64,000 nucleotides of DNA from Anaerolineaceae bacterium. GTDB lineage: Bacteria; Chloroflexota; Anaerolineae; Anaerolineales; Anaerolineaceae. Below are positions 8,619-16,216 of the stretch, piece by piece. The notes under the pieces are model-generated. The model was not told where the DNA came from. It saw only the letters and a list, made by a program, of their open reading frames with translations, and made no database searches. Positions within the stretch are counted from its first letter, which is position 1, and the number at the start of each line of letters is the position of its first letter. The translations under genes and the position numbers were made by a program. Location of the stretch: positions 1,364,001-1,428,000 of the forward strand of contig JARKPB010000008.1 of the NCBI GenBank assembly GCA_029975475.1, written 5' to 3'.

Positions 8619-8647
8619 TTGTAATCCACAGTCAAATGGGCTATACT
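8619..8647 (+). promoter_or_regulatory. Promoter of the dcw cluster
   Basis: TTGTAA (8619-8624), a 17-base spacer and TATACT (8642-8647) form a near-consensus housekeeping promoter. The expected transcription start is about 8654, some 80 bases upstream of mraZ. No other comparably strong promoter is visible until after ftsZ, and gene spacing in between is near zero, so it probably drives most of the 17-kb cluster. Confidence 0.75.
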
Positions 8648-8682
8648 GTGGAGGAAAGTGGTAATAAGTGGGTAAAAGTGGT
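8648..8682 (+). promoter_or_regulatory. Four tandem MraZ-type operator boxes
   Basis: GTGGA (8648), GTGGT (8658), GTGGG (8668) and GTGGT (8678) are each separated by exactly five bases, giving a strict 10-bp period that begins directly after the -10 box and covers the transcription start. E. coli MraZ is known to bind direct repeats TGGGN with 5-base spacers in its own promoter, and mycoplasma MraZ binds related GTGG repeats. Autorepression of the cluster by the MraZ encoded just downstream is therefore the likely function. Confidence 0.75.
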
Positions 8683-8734
8683 GTAAGAAGCGCCGGATCA
8701 CCGGCGTTTCGGTGTTAAACACGAGGTCGAACAA

Positions 8735-9172
8735 ATGTTCTTAGGGCAATACCAGCACAGCATTGATGAGAAAGGCAGGGTGACCATCCCGGCTCGTTTT
8801 CGCGAGCAGCTGGATAACGGCGCTTACCTGACTCGCTGGTTTGAGAACAACCTGGTCGTGTTTACCGCCGAGGACTTCACCCGAATTTACGAGCATGTCA
8901 ATGCCTTAAGCATTACTGACCCGGCTGCACGAGCCTTGCGCCGTCTTATCTTCGCCAACGCGGAACGGGTTGAATTTGACCGAGCCGGCCGCATCTTAAT
9001 CCCGCAATTTTTACGAGAAGCGGCAGGCATCACCAGCGGCGCGGTCGTGGTTGGCTCGGGCAATTACTTTGAAATCTGGTCAGACGAGCTCTGGCAAAAG
9101 CAAAATGCCCAGTTTGAAAATTCCGAGGCGGTGGCAGGCAGCTTTGCCGGATTAAATCTGGCCTTCAAATAA
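8735..9172 (+). CDS. mraZ: Transcriptional regulator MraZ
   Basis: The protein has 145 residues, the normal size. It contains two SpoVT/AbrB-like halves; the first opens MFLGQYQHSIDEKGRVTIPARF, the family hallmark, and the second contains EFDRAGRILIPQFLREAAGI. MraZ forms ring-shaped oligomers (octamers or dodecamers) that bind tandem repeats upstream of the dcw operon and repress it. GAGGT lies 7 bases before ATG 8735. The four repeats at 8648-8682 are the expected target. Confidence 0.97.
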   Translation: MFLGQYQHSIDEKGRVTIPARFREQLDNGAYLTRWFENNLVVFTAEDFTRIYEHVNALSITDPAARALRRLIFANAERVEFDRAGRILIPQFLREAAGITSGAVVVGSGNYFEIWSDELWQKQNAQFENSEAVAGSFAGLNLAFK

Positions 9173-9181
9173 GCGGCTGTC

Positions 9182-10120
9182 ATGAACGCCGAATCTGAGC
9201 GCCCCGCGCATCAATCTGTACTTTACCATGAGATTATACTCGCATTACGCCCACAAAGCCCAGGCTGCTATGTTGACGGCACTGTTGGCGCGGGCGGCCA
9301 CGCTTACGGAATTTTGGAAGCGAGCGCGCCCGCGGGACGCCTGTTGGGATTGGACTTAGACCCTCAGGCGCTGGAACTGGCATCCCAGCGTCTTTTGATT
9401 TTTGAGGGCCGTTATACCCTTCAACAGGCATCTTACACCACGCTGCTGGAAAGCATACATCAGCAAGGCTGGGAGGCGGTGGACGGCATTCTGGTTGATC
9501 TGGGGGTTTCTTCGATGCAGCTTGACCGGCCAGAACGCGGATTTTCCTTTCTGGCGGATGGTCCGCTCGACATGCGCTTCGATCCGCGCCAGCCAACCAC
9601 AGCCGCCGACCTGGTCAATACGCTGGATGAGCAGAGTCTGGCTGATCTGCTCTGGCGCTGGGGCGAAGAACCGCAGAGCCGCAAGATTGCCCGCGCCATC
9701 GTTCAGAACCGGCCGCTGCAAAGCACCGACAGGCTGGCCGAGGTGATTTTGAAAGCCTGCGGCGGGCGGCAGGGGCGAATCCATCCTGCCACGCGGTCCT
9801 TTCAAGCCCTGCGCATCGCAGTCAACCGCGAGCTGGACGCGGTGAGCGATTTTTTGCCCCGGGCGGTGGAAGCGCTGAAACCTGGCGGGCGGCTGGCGGT
9901 GATCAGTTTTCACTCGCTGGAAGACCGGCTGGTGAAACAGTATTTTCGGCAGGAAAGCCGCGGCTGCCTCTGTCCGCCAGATCAACCGGTTTGCACCTGC
10001 GGTCACCAAGCAGTCATCCGGGAAGTTTCCCGCAAGGTGATCACGGCGAGCGAGGAAGAAATTCGGCTGAACCCGCGGGCGCGCAGCGCGCGCTTAAGGG
10101 TGGCAGAGAAGCTGGCATAA
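9182..10120 (+). CDS. rsmH: 16S rRNA (cytosine-1402-N4)-methyltransferase RsmH
   Basis: The protein has 312 residues, as usual. The SAM-binding loop YVDGTVGAGGHAYGILE, the motif VDGILVDLGVSSMQLD, RGFSFLADGPLDMRFD and the C-terminal AVISFHSLEDRLVKQYF are diagnostic of RsmH (MraW). It methylates C1402 in the decoding centre of 16S rRNA and sits second in dcw clusters of most bacteria. ATG 9182 is ten bases after the mraZ stop. The CLCPPDQPVCTC cysteine pairs are typical. Confidence 0.97.
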   Translation: MNAESERPAHQSVLYHEIILALRPQSPGCYVDGTVGAGGHAYGILEASAPAGRLLGLDLDPQALELASQRLLIFEGRYTLQQASYTTLLESIHQQGWEAVDGILVDLGVSSMQLDRPERGFSFLADGPLDMRFDPRQPTTAADLVNTLDEQSLADLLWRWGEEPQSRKIARAIVQNRPLQSTDRLAEVILKACGGRQGRIHPATRSFQALRIAVNRELDAVSDFLPRAVEALKPGGRLAVISFHSLEDRLVKQYFRQESRGCLCPPDQPVCTCGHQAVIREVSRKVITASEEEIRLNPRARSARLRVAEKLA

Positions 10121-10170
10121 GAATTGCACTTAAACGATTGAGCAGTGTATGAAAGCGAGGAGATAAGGAA

Positions 10171-10626
10171 ATGAGACAACGGCTGGCCCAGGCTTATCGA
10201 CAGGCACCCTGGCGTTTGCAGACCCGCAACATTCTGAGTCTGCTGGTCGGGCTTGTCATCCTGCTGGTCGTTGCCGCGCTTTATCTGAGCATCAGCGGCC
10301 AGGCGGCCACCGCCGGGGTTGAAACCCGCTTTCTGGAATACGACCGCGAAGCCGCCCAGCGTAAGATCGCCCATCTGGAAGCGCGTTACGGACAGCTTAC
10401 TTCATTACAGGTTATGCTACCGCGCGCGAAAGAACTGGGGTTTGAAGAACCAAACCCTGACGATATTGTTTACGTGGTTGTTCCGGGTTATTACGGAAGG
10501 CCGGCCTATGTGGAAGCTCCCCCACCCGGCACGGGGAGAATGCAAGGTCCCATCATCAAACCGGAGTACCGCCAATCCATCTGGGACTGGCTGTTTAAGA
10601 GCTATCTGAGCGGGCCAGGGGGTTAG
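10171..10626 (+). CDS. ftsL: FtsL-like cell division membrane protein
   Basis: The protein has 151 residues: a basic N-terminus, one transmembrane span at about 26-45 (NILSLLVGLVILLVVAAL), then a hydrophilic region with heptad-like spacing (EYDREAAQRKIAHLEARYGQL) typical of FtsL/DivIC coiled coils, and a proline-rich tail. Sequence alone does not prove FtsL, since this family is very divergent. The slot between rsmH and ftsI, 12 bases before the latter, is the classic ftsL position. Expected role: bitopic septal protein that joins FtsQ and FtsW/FtsI. A good AGGAG-type site precedes ATG 10171. Confidence 0.7.
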   Translation: MRQRLAQAYRQAPWRLQTRNILSLLVGLVILLVVAALYLSISGQAATAGVETRFLEYDREAAQRKIAHLEARYGQLTSLQVMLPRAKELGFEEPNPDDIVYVVVPGYYGRPAYVEAPPPGTGRMQGPIIKPEYRQSIWDWLFKSYLSGPGG

Positions 10627-10638
10627 GAGAACGGCAAA

Positions 10639-12432
10639 ATGAAATGGTTATCGGTGTCCCGCTTCACATTTCTCGGAGGGTTGCTTACCCTCTTTTCGCT
10701 TTTAATTATTTCAAGGATGATCGCGATCCAGACCGGTCCGGTGGCTGAGGAATTAAACAACTGGGCGAAAAGTCAGAGCTATGAGCGGCGAATTGTGTAC
10801 CCCGAGCGGGGGAAAATTTACGACCGCTGGGGGCATTTGCTGGCCGGCAATAAAATCGTCTATGAGCTGGGGCTGGAACTGCGGCAGCACCGCAATCCCC
10901 AGTCCATCGCGCTGACCCTCAGCTCGATCCTGCCCAGTTTGAAATACGAAGAGGTTCTGGCCGCCGCAGCCATGCCGTACGACCCCGCCAAATCCGCATA
11001 CATCACCTTGAGCCAGTTCGTGGATGAGGAGACCAAACAAAAAATCGAGACGCTCAAGAATGAGTATGATCAGGTAAACCCCGGCGGGAAGAACCCCAAT
11101 TTACCCTCTTTGAACGGTGTCGTCTGGACCCCGAAGCTGATCCGGTTTTATCCCGAAGGGAAACTGGCAGCCAATGTGCTGGGTTTTTACACCTATGCCA
11201 ATATCGGTCAGGAGACCGGCGCGCAGGGCGTGGAAGGGTATTACAACACCCTGCTGGCCGGGCGGCCCAAGGAAATGGTGCTGCCCTTCGACCCTTACGA
11301 GATGCAAGCCCTGCCTGATATTCCCCCGGGCGCGGACCTGATCCTGACCATTGACCGCGAGATGCAGGCGGCCGTGGAAAAGATCCTCGACCGCGCGATG
11401 GAGAAAAACGGAGCCAAATCGGGTACCGTTATTGTTTACCAGCCGGAAACTGGCGAGATCCTGGCAATGGCAACCAATCCGCGGATTGACCCCAACCGTT
11501 ACGGTAGCGAACTTACAACCGTCCTGCCGAAAAATATGGCGTACAATAACGCGGTTTCGACCGTGTACGAACCCGGATCGGTGTTCAAGGTTCTCACCAT
11601 GGCAGCCGCGATTGACGCGGGTGTGGTGACCCCGGACACCACCTTTATCGACACTGGCGGTTATTCCTACGGCGGATACGTCTTCCGCAACTGGAACCAG
11701 GGCGCCTGGGGTGAGCAGACCATGACGGGCTGCATGCAGCATTCGCTCAACGTCTGTCTGACCTGGGTGGCGGTTGAAAAGCTGGGAAAAGGAAAATTTT
11801 ACGAATACATGGAAGCGTTCGGGATCGGCCACCGCACCAATATCGACCTAGCCCTCGAAGGGCAGTTCCCGTTTTCCACCCCGCTGGACTCGAACACCTG
11901 GCAATCGGTCAACCTGGCTACCAATTCCTTCGGTCAGGGGGTGGCGGTTACCCCGATCCAGATGGTGCAGGCGATCGGAGCGATCGCCAATGACGGGAAA
12001 ATGATGTGGCCGCACGTGGTCAAAGGATATATTCAGGACGGCCGACAGATCAATATTGACCCGCTGGTGGTCGGTACACCGGTCTCCGCCGAGACGGCGC
12101 GCACGATCACCAAAATGCTGACCATCACGCTTGAGGAAGAAAGTTTCTCAAACGCCAGCGTACCCGGGTACAGTGTGGCTGGAAAAACCGGCACCGCCCA
12201 GATTCCGGGGGAGGACGGCTATTATCTGCCCAACGCCACCAATGCCTCCTTCGTTGGCTGGGGACCTTCGGATGATCCAAAATTTCTGGTCTATATCTGG
12301 TTCGAACAGCCGAAAGCGGATTCCTGGGGTTCAACGATCGCCGCCCCGGTGTTCCCGCCGATATTCAAAGAACTGGTACGTATCGGAAACATCCCCCCGG
12401 ATGATATCCGCTCGCAACTCTCAGGAAGGTAA
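10639..12432 (+). CDS. ftsI: Peptidoglycan DD-transpeptidase FtsI / class B PBP
   Basis: The protein has 597 residues with one N-terminal span (about 9-28), a pedestal domain (RGKIYDRWGHLLAGN; GAQGVEGYYNTLL), and a transpeptidase domain. The three catalytic motifs are present: SVFK at 314-317 (nucleophile Ser314), SLN at 369-371, and KTGT at 516-519. There are no PASTA repeats. It crosslinks septal peptidoglycan with FtsW as the polymerase partner. ATG 10639 lies 12 bases after ftsL. In most bacteria murE follows; here murF follows directly, 9 bases downstream. Confidence 0.95.
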   Translation: MKWLSVSRFTFLGGLLTLFSLLIISRMIAIQTGPVAEELNNWAKSQSYERRIVYPERGKIYDRWGHLLAGNKIVYELGLELRQHRNPQSIALTLSSILPSLKYEEVLAAAAMPYDPAKSAYITLSQFVDEETKQKIETLKNEYDQVNPGGKNPNLPSLNGVVWTPKLIRFYPEGKLAANVLGFYTYANIGQETGAQGVEGYYNTLLAGRPKEMVLPFDPYEMQALPDIPPGADLILTIDREMQAAVEKILDRAMEKNGAKSGTVIVYQPETGEILAMATNPRIDPNRYGSELTTVLPKNMAYNNAVSTVYEPGSVFKVLTMAAAIDAGVVTPDTTFIDTGGYSYGGYVFRNWNQGAWGEQTMTGCMQHSLNVCLTWVAVEKLGKGKFYEYMEAFGIGHRTNIDLALEGQFPFSTPLDSNTWQSVNLATNSFGQGVAVTPIQMVQAIGAIANDGKMMWPHVVKGYIQDGRQINIDPLVVGTPVSAETARTITKMLTITLEEESFSNASVPGYSVAGKTGTAQIPGEDGYYLPNATNASFVGWGPSDDPKFLVYIWFEQPKADSWGSTIAAPVFPPIFKELVRIGNIPPDDIRSQLSGR

Positions 12433-12441
12433 GGTGGCGCT

Positions 12442-13848
12442 GTGCTGACGTTGAATGCGGTTCTGGAAGCCTTGAGCGGTCAAACCATCCCCGCGGCCTC
12501 GATGGTCATCAGCGAGGCGGTGATTGATTCGCGCCAGGCGATCCCGGCGGCGATGTTCGTCGCCCTGCGCGGCGAGCGCGTAGACGGGCACGATTTTATC
12601 GCTGACGCGTTCGCCCGCGGCGCCAGTATCGCCCTGGTGGACCGCGATCCGGGTAGCGGTTTTCGCGTCCTTGACCTGACATCCGGCGGCGAAATCAGCC
12701 TGCCGCAAACGCCGTTTTGTCTGAAGGTCAAAGACAGCCTGCAGGCGCTGCAAAGCATCGCGAAATTCTGGCGGGCAAAATTCCCGGTTAAGGTGATTGG
12801 CATCACCGGCAGCGTCGGTAAATCCTCCACCAAGGAAGTCATCGCCGAGCTGCTCAGCACGCGCTACCGCGCGCTTAAAAATCTCGGCAACCTGAACAAC
12901 GAAATTGGCTTACCGCTGACTCTGCTGCGGTTAAGCGAGGGCTACCAGCGGGCTGTCCTGGAGATGGGTTTCTATGTGCCCGGCGAAATCGCCTTTTTGT
13001 GCGATTTGGCCAAACCGGCCATCGGCGTGGTTACCAACATCGGCACCGTGCATGCCGAGCGCGCCGGGTCGCAGGAAGCGATCGCGCGCGGTAAAAGCGA
13101 ACTGGTGCAGGCTCTGCCAGTGGACGGGGTGGCGGTGCTGAATTACGATGACCCGTGGGTGCGCCCGATGGCGGAAAAGACCAGAGCGCGCGTACTGTAC
13201 TACGGGCTGGACCCGGCTGCCCACCTGTGGGCGGACGAAGTCAACGGGCTGGGATTAAAAGGCATCTCCTTCAGGCTGCACTATCAGAGGGAAGCCATCC
13301 GGATGCGGATTCCGCTGATCGGCCGGCATTCGGTTCACACCGCCCTGCGGGCGGCCGCGGTGGGCCTGGCGGACGGGCTTTCCTGGTCAGAAATTGTCAG
13401 CGGGCTGCAATCCAGCCAGAATCAACTGCGCCTGATGGCTGTGCGCAGCGAGACCGGCGCGCTGCTGCTGGATGACACCTATAACGCCTCGCCAGAATCT
13501 ACCCTGGCCGCCCTTAACCTGCTGGACGAGATGGAAGGCCGCAAAATCGCCGTGCTGGGAGACATGCTCGAACTGGGTCAGTACGAACGCGAGGGGCATG
13601 AGATGGTCGGCGCGCGGGCTGCTGAAGTGGTTGACCAACTGATTGTGATGGGAGAACGCGGAAAGATCATCCTTGAGGCGGCGGTTCGCTCAGGTTTGCC
13701 CAAGAACCGCACTTTATGGGTAGAATCCGTCGAATCCGCGAGCGAGCATTTGCGGAAAATTCTCTCGGAAAAGGATGTCGTACTGGTGAAAGGTTCTCAC
13801 GGAATGCGAATGGATCGAATCATCACGGCGCTGGAGGCGGGGTCATGA
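12442..13848 (+). CDS. murF: UDP-N-acetylmuramoyl-tripeptide--D-alanyl-D-alanine ligase MurF
   Basis: The protein has 468 residues and starts with GTG at 12442. The ATP loop ITGSVGKSSTKEVIAELL with the K-S-S-T-K pattern is MurF-specific, as is NEIGLPLTLL. A C-terminal Mur ligase domain contains LLDDTYNASPES. It adds D-Ala-D-Ala to the UDP-MurNAc tripeptide. The murE enzyme that makes its substrate is not encoded in this cluster. The end overlaps mraY by 4 bases (ATGA). Confidence 0.95.
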   Translation: MLTLNAVLEALSGQTIPAASMVISEAVIDSRQAIPAAMFVALRGERVDGHDFIADAFARGASIALVDRDPGSGFRVLDLTSGGEISLPQTPFCLKVKDSLQALQSIAKFWRAKFPVKVIGITGSVGKSSTKEVIAELLSTRYRALKNLGNLNNEIGLPLTLLRLSEGYQRAVLEMGFYVPGEIAFLCDLAKPAIGVVTNIGTVHAERAGSQEAIARGKSELVQALPVDGVAVLNYDDPWVRPMAEKTRARVLYYGLDPAAHLWADEVNGLGLKGISFRLHYQREAIRMRIPLIGRHSVHTALRAAAVGLADGLSWSEIVSGLQSSQNQLRLMAVRSETGALLLDDTYNASPESTLAALNLLDEMEGRKIAVLGDMLELGQYEREGHEMVGARAAEVVDQLIVMGERGKIILEAAVRSGLPKNRTLWVESVESASEHLRKILSEKDVVLVKGSHGMRMDRIITALEAGS

Positions 13849-14837
13849 AAGAGACTTCGATCGCCCTGGCGCTCAGCGGTTTGAGTTTCATGCTGTCGGT
13901 TATCTGGGGCGGGCCGCTGCTGCGCGTATTGCGCCATTTTCGAATTGGCAAGATTATCCGCGTGGAAGGCCCTTCGACCCATCAGGTGAAGATGGGCACC
14001 CCCACCATGGGCGGCGTGATGATTATCGTCCCGGTGCTGATCTTGACTGTGCTGCTGAATGCTTCTTCTCTTATCGGTTTTCAGGTGCTGGGGCGCTCGG
14101 TGCTGCTGCCGCTCAGCGTGATGATCGGCTACGCGTTGATCGGCGCGGTTGATGACTGGGAAGGTATCCGCGGACCGCGGCGCGGGCTGGGAATGCGCGC
14201 GCGCACCAAGTTCCTGCTGCAAATCGGGCTGGCCCTGGCGGCCGCCTTTATCCTGCAGTATGTTTTGAAAGTGCCAGAACTGGATTGGCCCGGCGCGGAG
14301 AAACCGATCAGCCTGGGGATCTGGTACATCCCGCTGGCGACGGTGATCATCGCCGGATTTTCCAACGCCGTCAATTTCACGGACGGGCTGGACGGGCTGG
14401 CCGGATTGATTTCCGCCACCTGTTTCGCCGCCTTTGGCGGGATCGCCTTACTGCAAAACCAGGTTTTCCTGGGCCGTTTCTGTTTCACCCTGGTCGGAGC
14501 CCTGTTTGGCTTTCTGTGGTTCAATGTTCACCCGGCGGAATTGATCATGGGTGATACGGGAGCGCTTTCGCTCGGCGCCACCCTGGGCGTGGTCGCATTG
14601 ATGACCGGTCAGTGGATCCTGCTGCCGATCATAGCCATCATCCCGGTCAGCGAAATGGTCAGCGTGGTTCTGCAGGTCGCGTACTTTAAAGCCACCAAAG
14701 GGAAGCGCTTATTTAAGATGTCGCCGCTGCACCATCACTTTGAATTGATGGGCTGGTCTGAAACTCAGGTGGTGCAGCGTTTCTGGCTGATCGCCCTGTT
14801 GTTTGCCATGATTGGCGTGGGATTGGCGGTGATATGA
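13845..14837 (+). CDS. mraY: Phospho-N-acetylmuramoyl-pentapeptide-transferase MraY
   Basis: The protein has 330 residues with about ten membrane spans. Motifs STHQVKMGTPTMGGVMI, IGAVDDWEGI (Asp pair), FSNAVNFTDGLDGLAG and the histidine motif SPLHHHFELMGWSE are all present. It transfers phospho-MurNAc-pentapeptide to undecaprenyl phosphate to make lipid I. ATG 13845 follows GGAGG and overlaps the murF stop; an upstream in-frame ATG at 13716 would run inside murF and is rejected. Confidence 0.96.
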   Translation: MKETSIALALSGLSFMLSVIWGGPLLRVLRHFRIGKIIRVEGPSTHQVKMGTPTMGGVMIIVPVLILTVLLNASSLIGFQVLGRSVLLPLSVMIGYALIGAVDDWEGIRGPRRGLGMRARTKFLLQIGLALAAAFILQYVLKVPELDWPGAEKPISLGIWYIPLATVIIAGFSNAVNFTDGLDGLAGLISATCFAAFGGIALLQNQVFLGRFCFTLVGALFGFLWFNVHPAELIMGDTGALSLGATLGVVALMTGQWILLPIIAIIPVSEMVSVVLQVAYFKATKGKRLFKMSPLHHHFELMGWSETQVVQRFWLIALLFAMIGVGLAVI

Positions 14838-16216
14838 ACCAGCAGTGGGCAGGGAAACGCGTTTTAATCCTTGGAGCCGCCCGGCAAGGGCTGGCGCTGA
14901 CGCGTTACCTGCTGGCGCAGGGGGCATGGGTGACCCTGAACGACAAACGCCCAGGCGAGCAGTTGAAAACCAGCATGGAAGGCCTCACCCATCCCCACCT
15001 GACCTGGGTAACCGGTGATCACCCGCTGGAATTGCTGGACAGCGCGGAAATCGTCTGTCTTTCGGGCGGGGTTCCCCTGGATCTGCCCATTGTGCGCGCA
15101 GCCGCGGCTCGCGGCCTGCCGTTGAGCAATGATTCGCAGATCTTTATCGAAGCCTGCCCCGCCCCGGTGACAGCCATCACCGGCTCAGCCGGGAAAACCA
15201 CCACCACCACGCTGGTCGGCCGCATGGCGCAGCATGGGCTGGCACCCGGTCAGCGCGCCTGGGTGGGCGGGAACATTGGCCAACCGCTGGTGGAATTTAT
15301 CGATCAGATTTCGCCCGAAGACCGGGTTGTGCTGGAACTTTCCAGTTTCCAACTGGAACTGATGACCGCGCCGATCGCTGTGGCAGCCGTGCTGAATATC
15401 ACCCCCAACCATCTGGACCGCCACGGCACGCTGGAAGCCTATACCGCAGCCAAAGCCCGCATTCTGGATTATCAACATCCCGGTAGCCGCGCGGTATTGA
15501 ACAGAGAAGACCCGGGCGCTTGGAATTTACGCGGGCGGGTTAAAGGCAGGCTGCTGTCGTTTGGCACCGCGCGGCTCGAAAGAGGGCAAGACGGGGTCTA
15601 CACGGCAGACGGCCAGATTCGCTGCTGCCAGGGCGGAAAGGATAGCGTTCTGCTGCCGCTGGATCTCATCCGTTTGAGGGGCGAACACAATAAAATGAAT
15701 GTCCTGGCCGCCTGCGCCATCGCCTGCGCGGCCGAATTTCCGGTCGAGGCGATGCTGGCCGGGGTCAGCGGTTTTACCGGCGTCCCACACCGGCTTGAAC
15801 TGGTGCGGGTGCTGCGCGGGGTGGCCTGGTACAACGACTCGATCGCCACCGCACCGGAGCGCACGGCCGCGGCCATCCGGTCGTTTAAGGAACCCCTGGT
15901 TCTGCTGCTGGGCGGTCGGGATAAGAATCTGCCCTGGGAGGACCTGGCCAGTCTGGTGCGGAAGCGGGTTGACCACGTGATCCTCTTTGGGGAAGCGGCG
16001 GAAAAAATCGCCGCAGCGATTGGCAGACCCGGGTTTGGCCGGCCGTACACGCTGACGCGCTGCTCCGGTTTACAGGAAGCCGTTCAAGCCGCCGCTGAGG
16101 TGGCGGAAGCCGGTGATGTGGTGCTCTTATCGCCTGGAGGCACCAGCTACGATCAATTCCGCGATTTTGAAGAGCGCGGGGAGAGTTACCGATTATGGGT
16201 GAATCAACTTTCGTAA
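14834..16216 (+). CDS. murD: UDP-N-acetylmuramoylalanine--D-glutamate ligase MurD (divergent motifs)
   Basis: The protein has 460 residues, overlapping mraY by 4 bases. N-terminal Rossmann domain (KRVLILGAARQGLALTRYL), ATP loop ITGSAGKTTTT where GTNGKTTTT is usual, LELSSFQLE, NHLDRHGTLEAY, and a C-terminal motif NDSIATAPERT near residue 334. In E. coli MurD the last motif reads NDSKATN, so the Lys that contacts substrate is Ile here. The variant seems shared by other Chloroflexota, which I recall but cannot check. Position between mraY and ftsW supports MurD. Confidence 0.9.
   Translation: MNQQWAGKRVLILGAARQGLALTRYLLAQGAWVTLNDKRPGEQLKTSMEGLTHPHLTWVTGDHPLELLDSAEIVCLSGGVPLDLPIVRAAAARGLPLSNDSQIFIEACPAPVTAITGSAGKTTTTTLVGRMAQHGLAPGQRAWVGGNIGQPLVEFIDQISPEDRVVLELSSFQLELMTAPIAVAAVLNITPNHLDRHGTLEAYTAAKARILDYQHPGSRAVLNREDPGAWNLRGRVKGRLLSFGTARLERGQDGVYTADGQIRCCQGGKDSVLLPLDLIRLRGEHNKMNVLAACAIACAAEFPVEAMLAGVSGFTGVPHRLELVRVLRGVAWYNDSIATAPERTAAAIRSFKEPLVLLLGGRDKNLPWEDLASLVRKRVDHVILFGEAAEKIAAAIGRPGFGRPYTLTRCSGLQEAVQAAAEVAEAGDVVLLSPGGTSYDQFRDFEERGESYRLWVNQLS

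Noticed and set aside
8648-8682. Four GTGG repeats as a short CRISPR or generic tandem repeat
   Set aside because: Units are 5 bases with non-conserved 5-base spacers and the position after the mraZ promoter fits MraZ boxes far better.
11101-11832. 243-codon open frame antisense to ftsI
   Set aside because: No domain or start signal; ftsI motifs on the other strand are complete.
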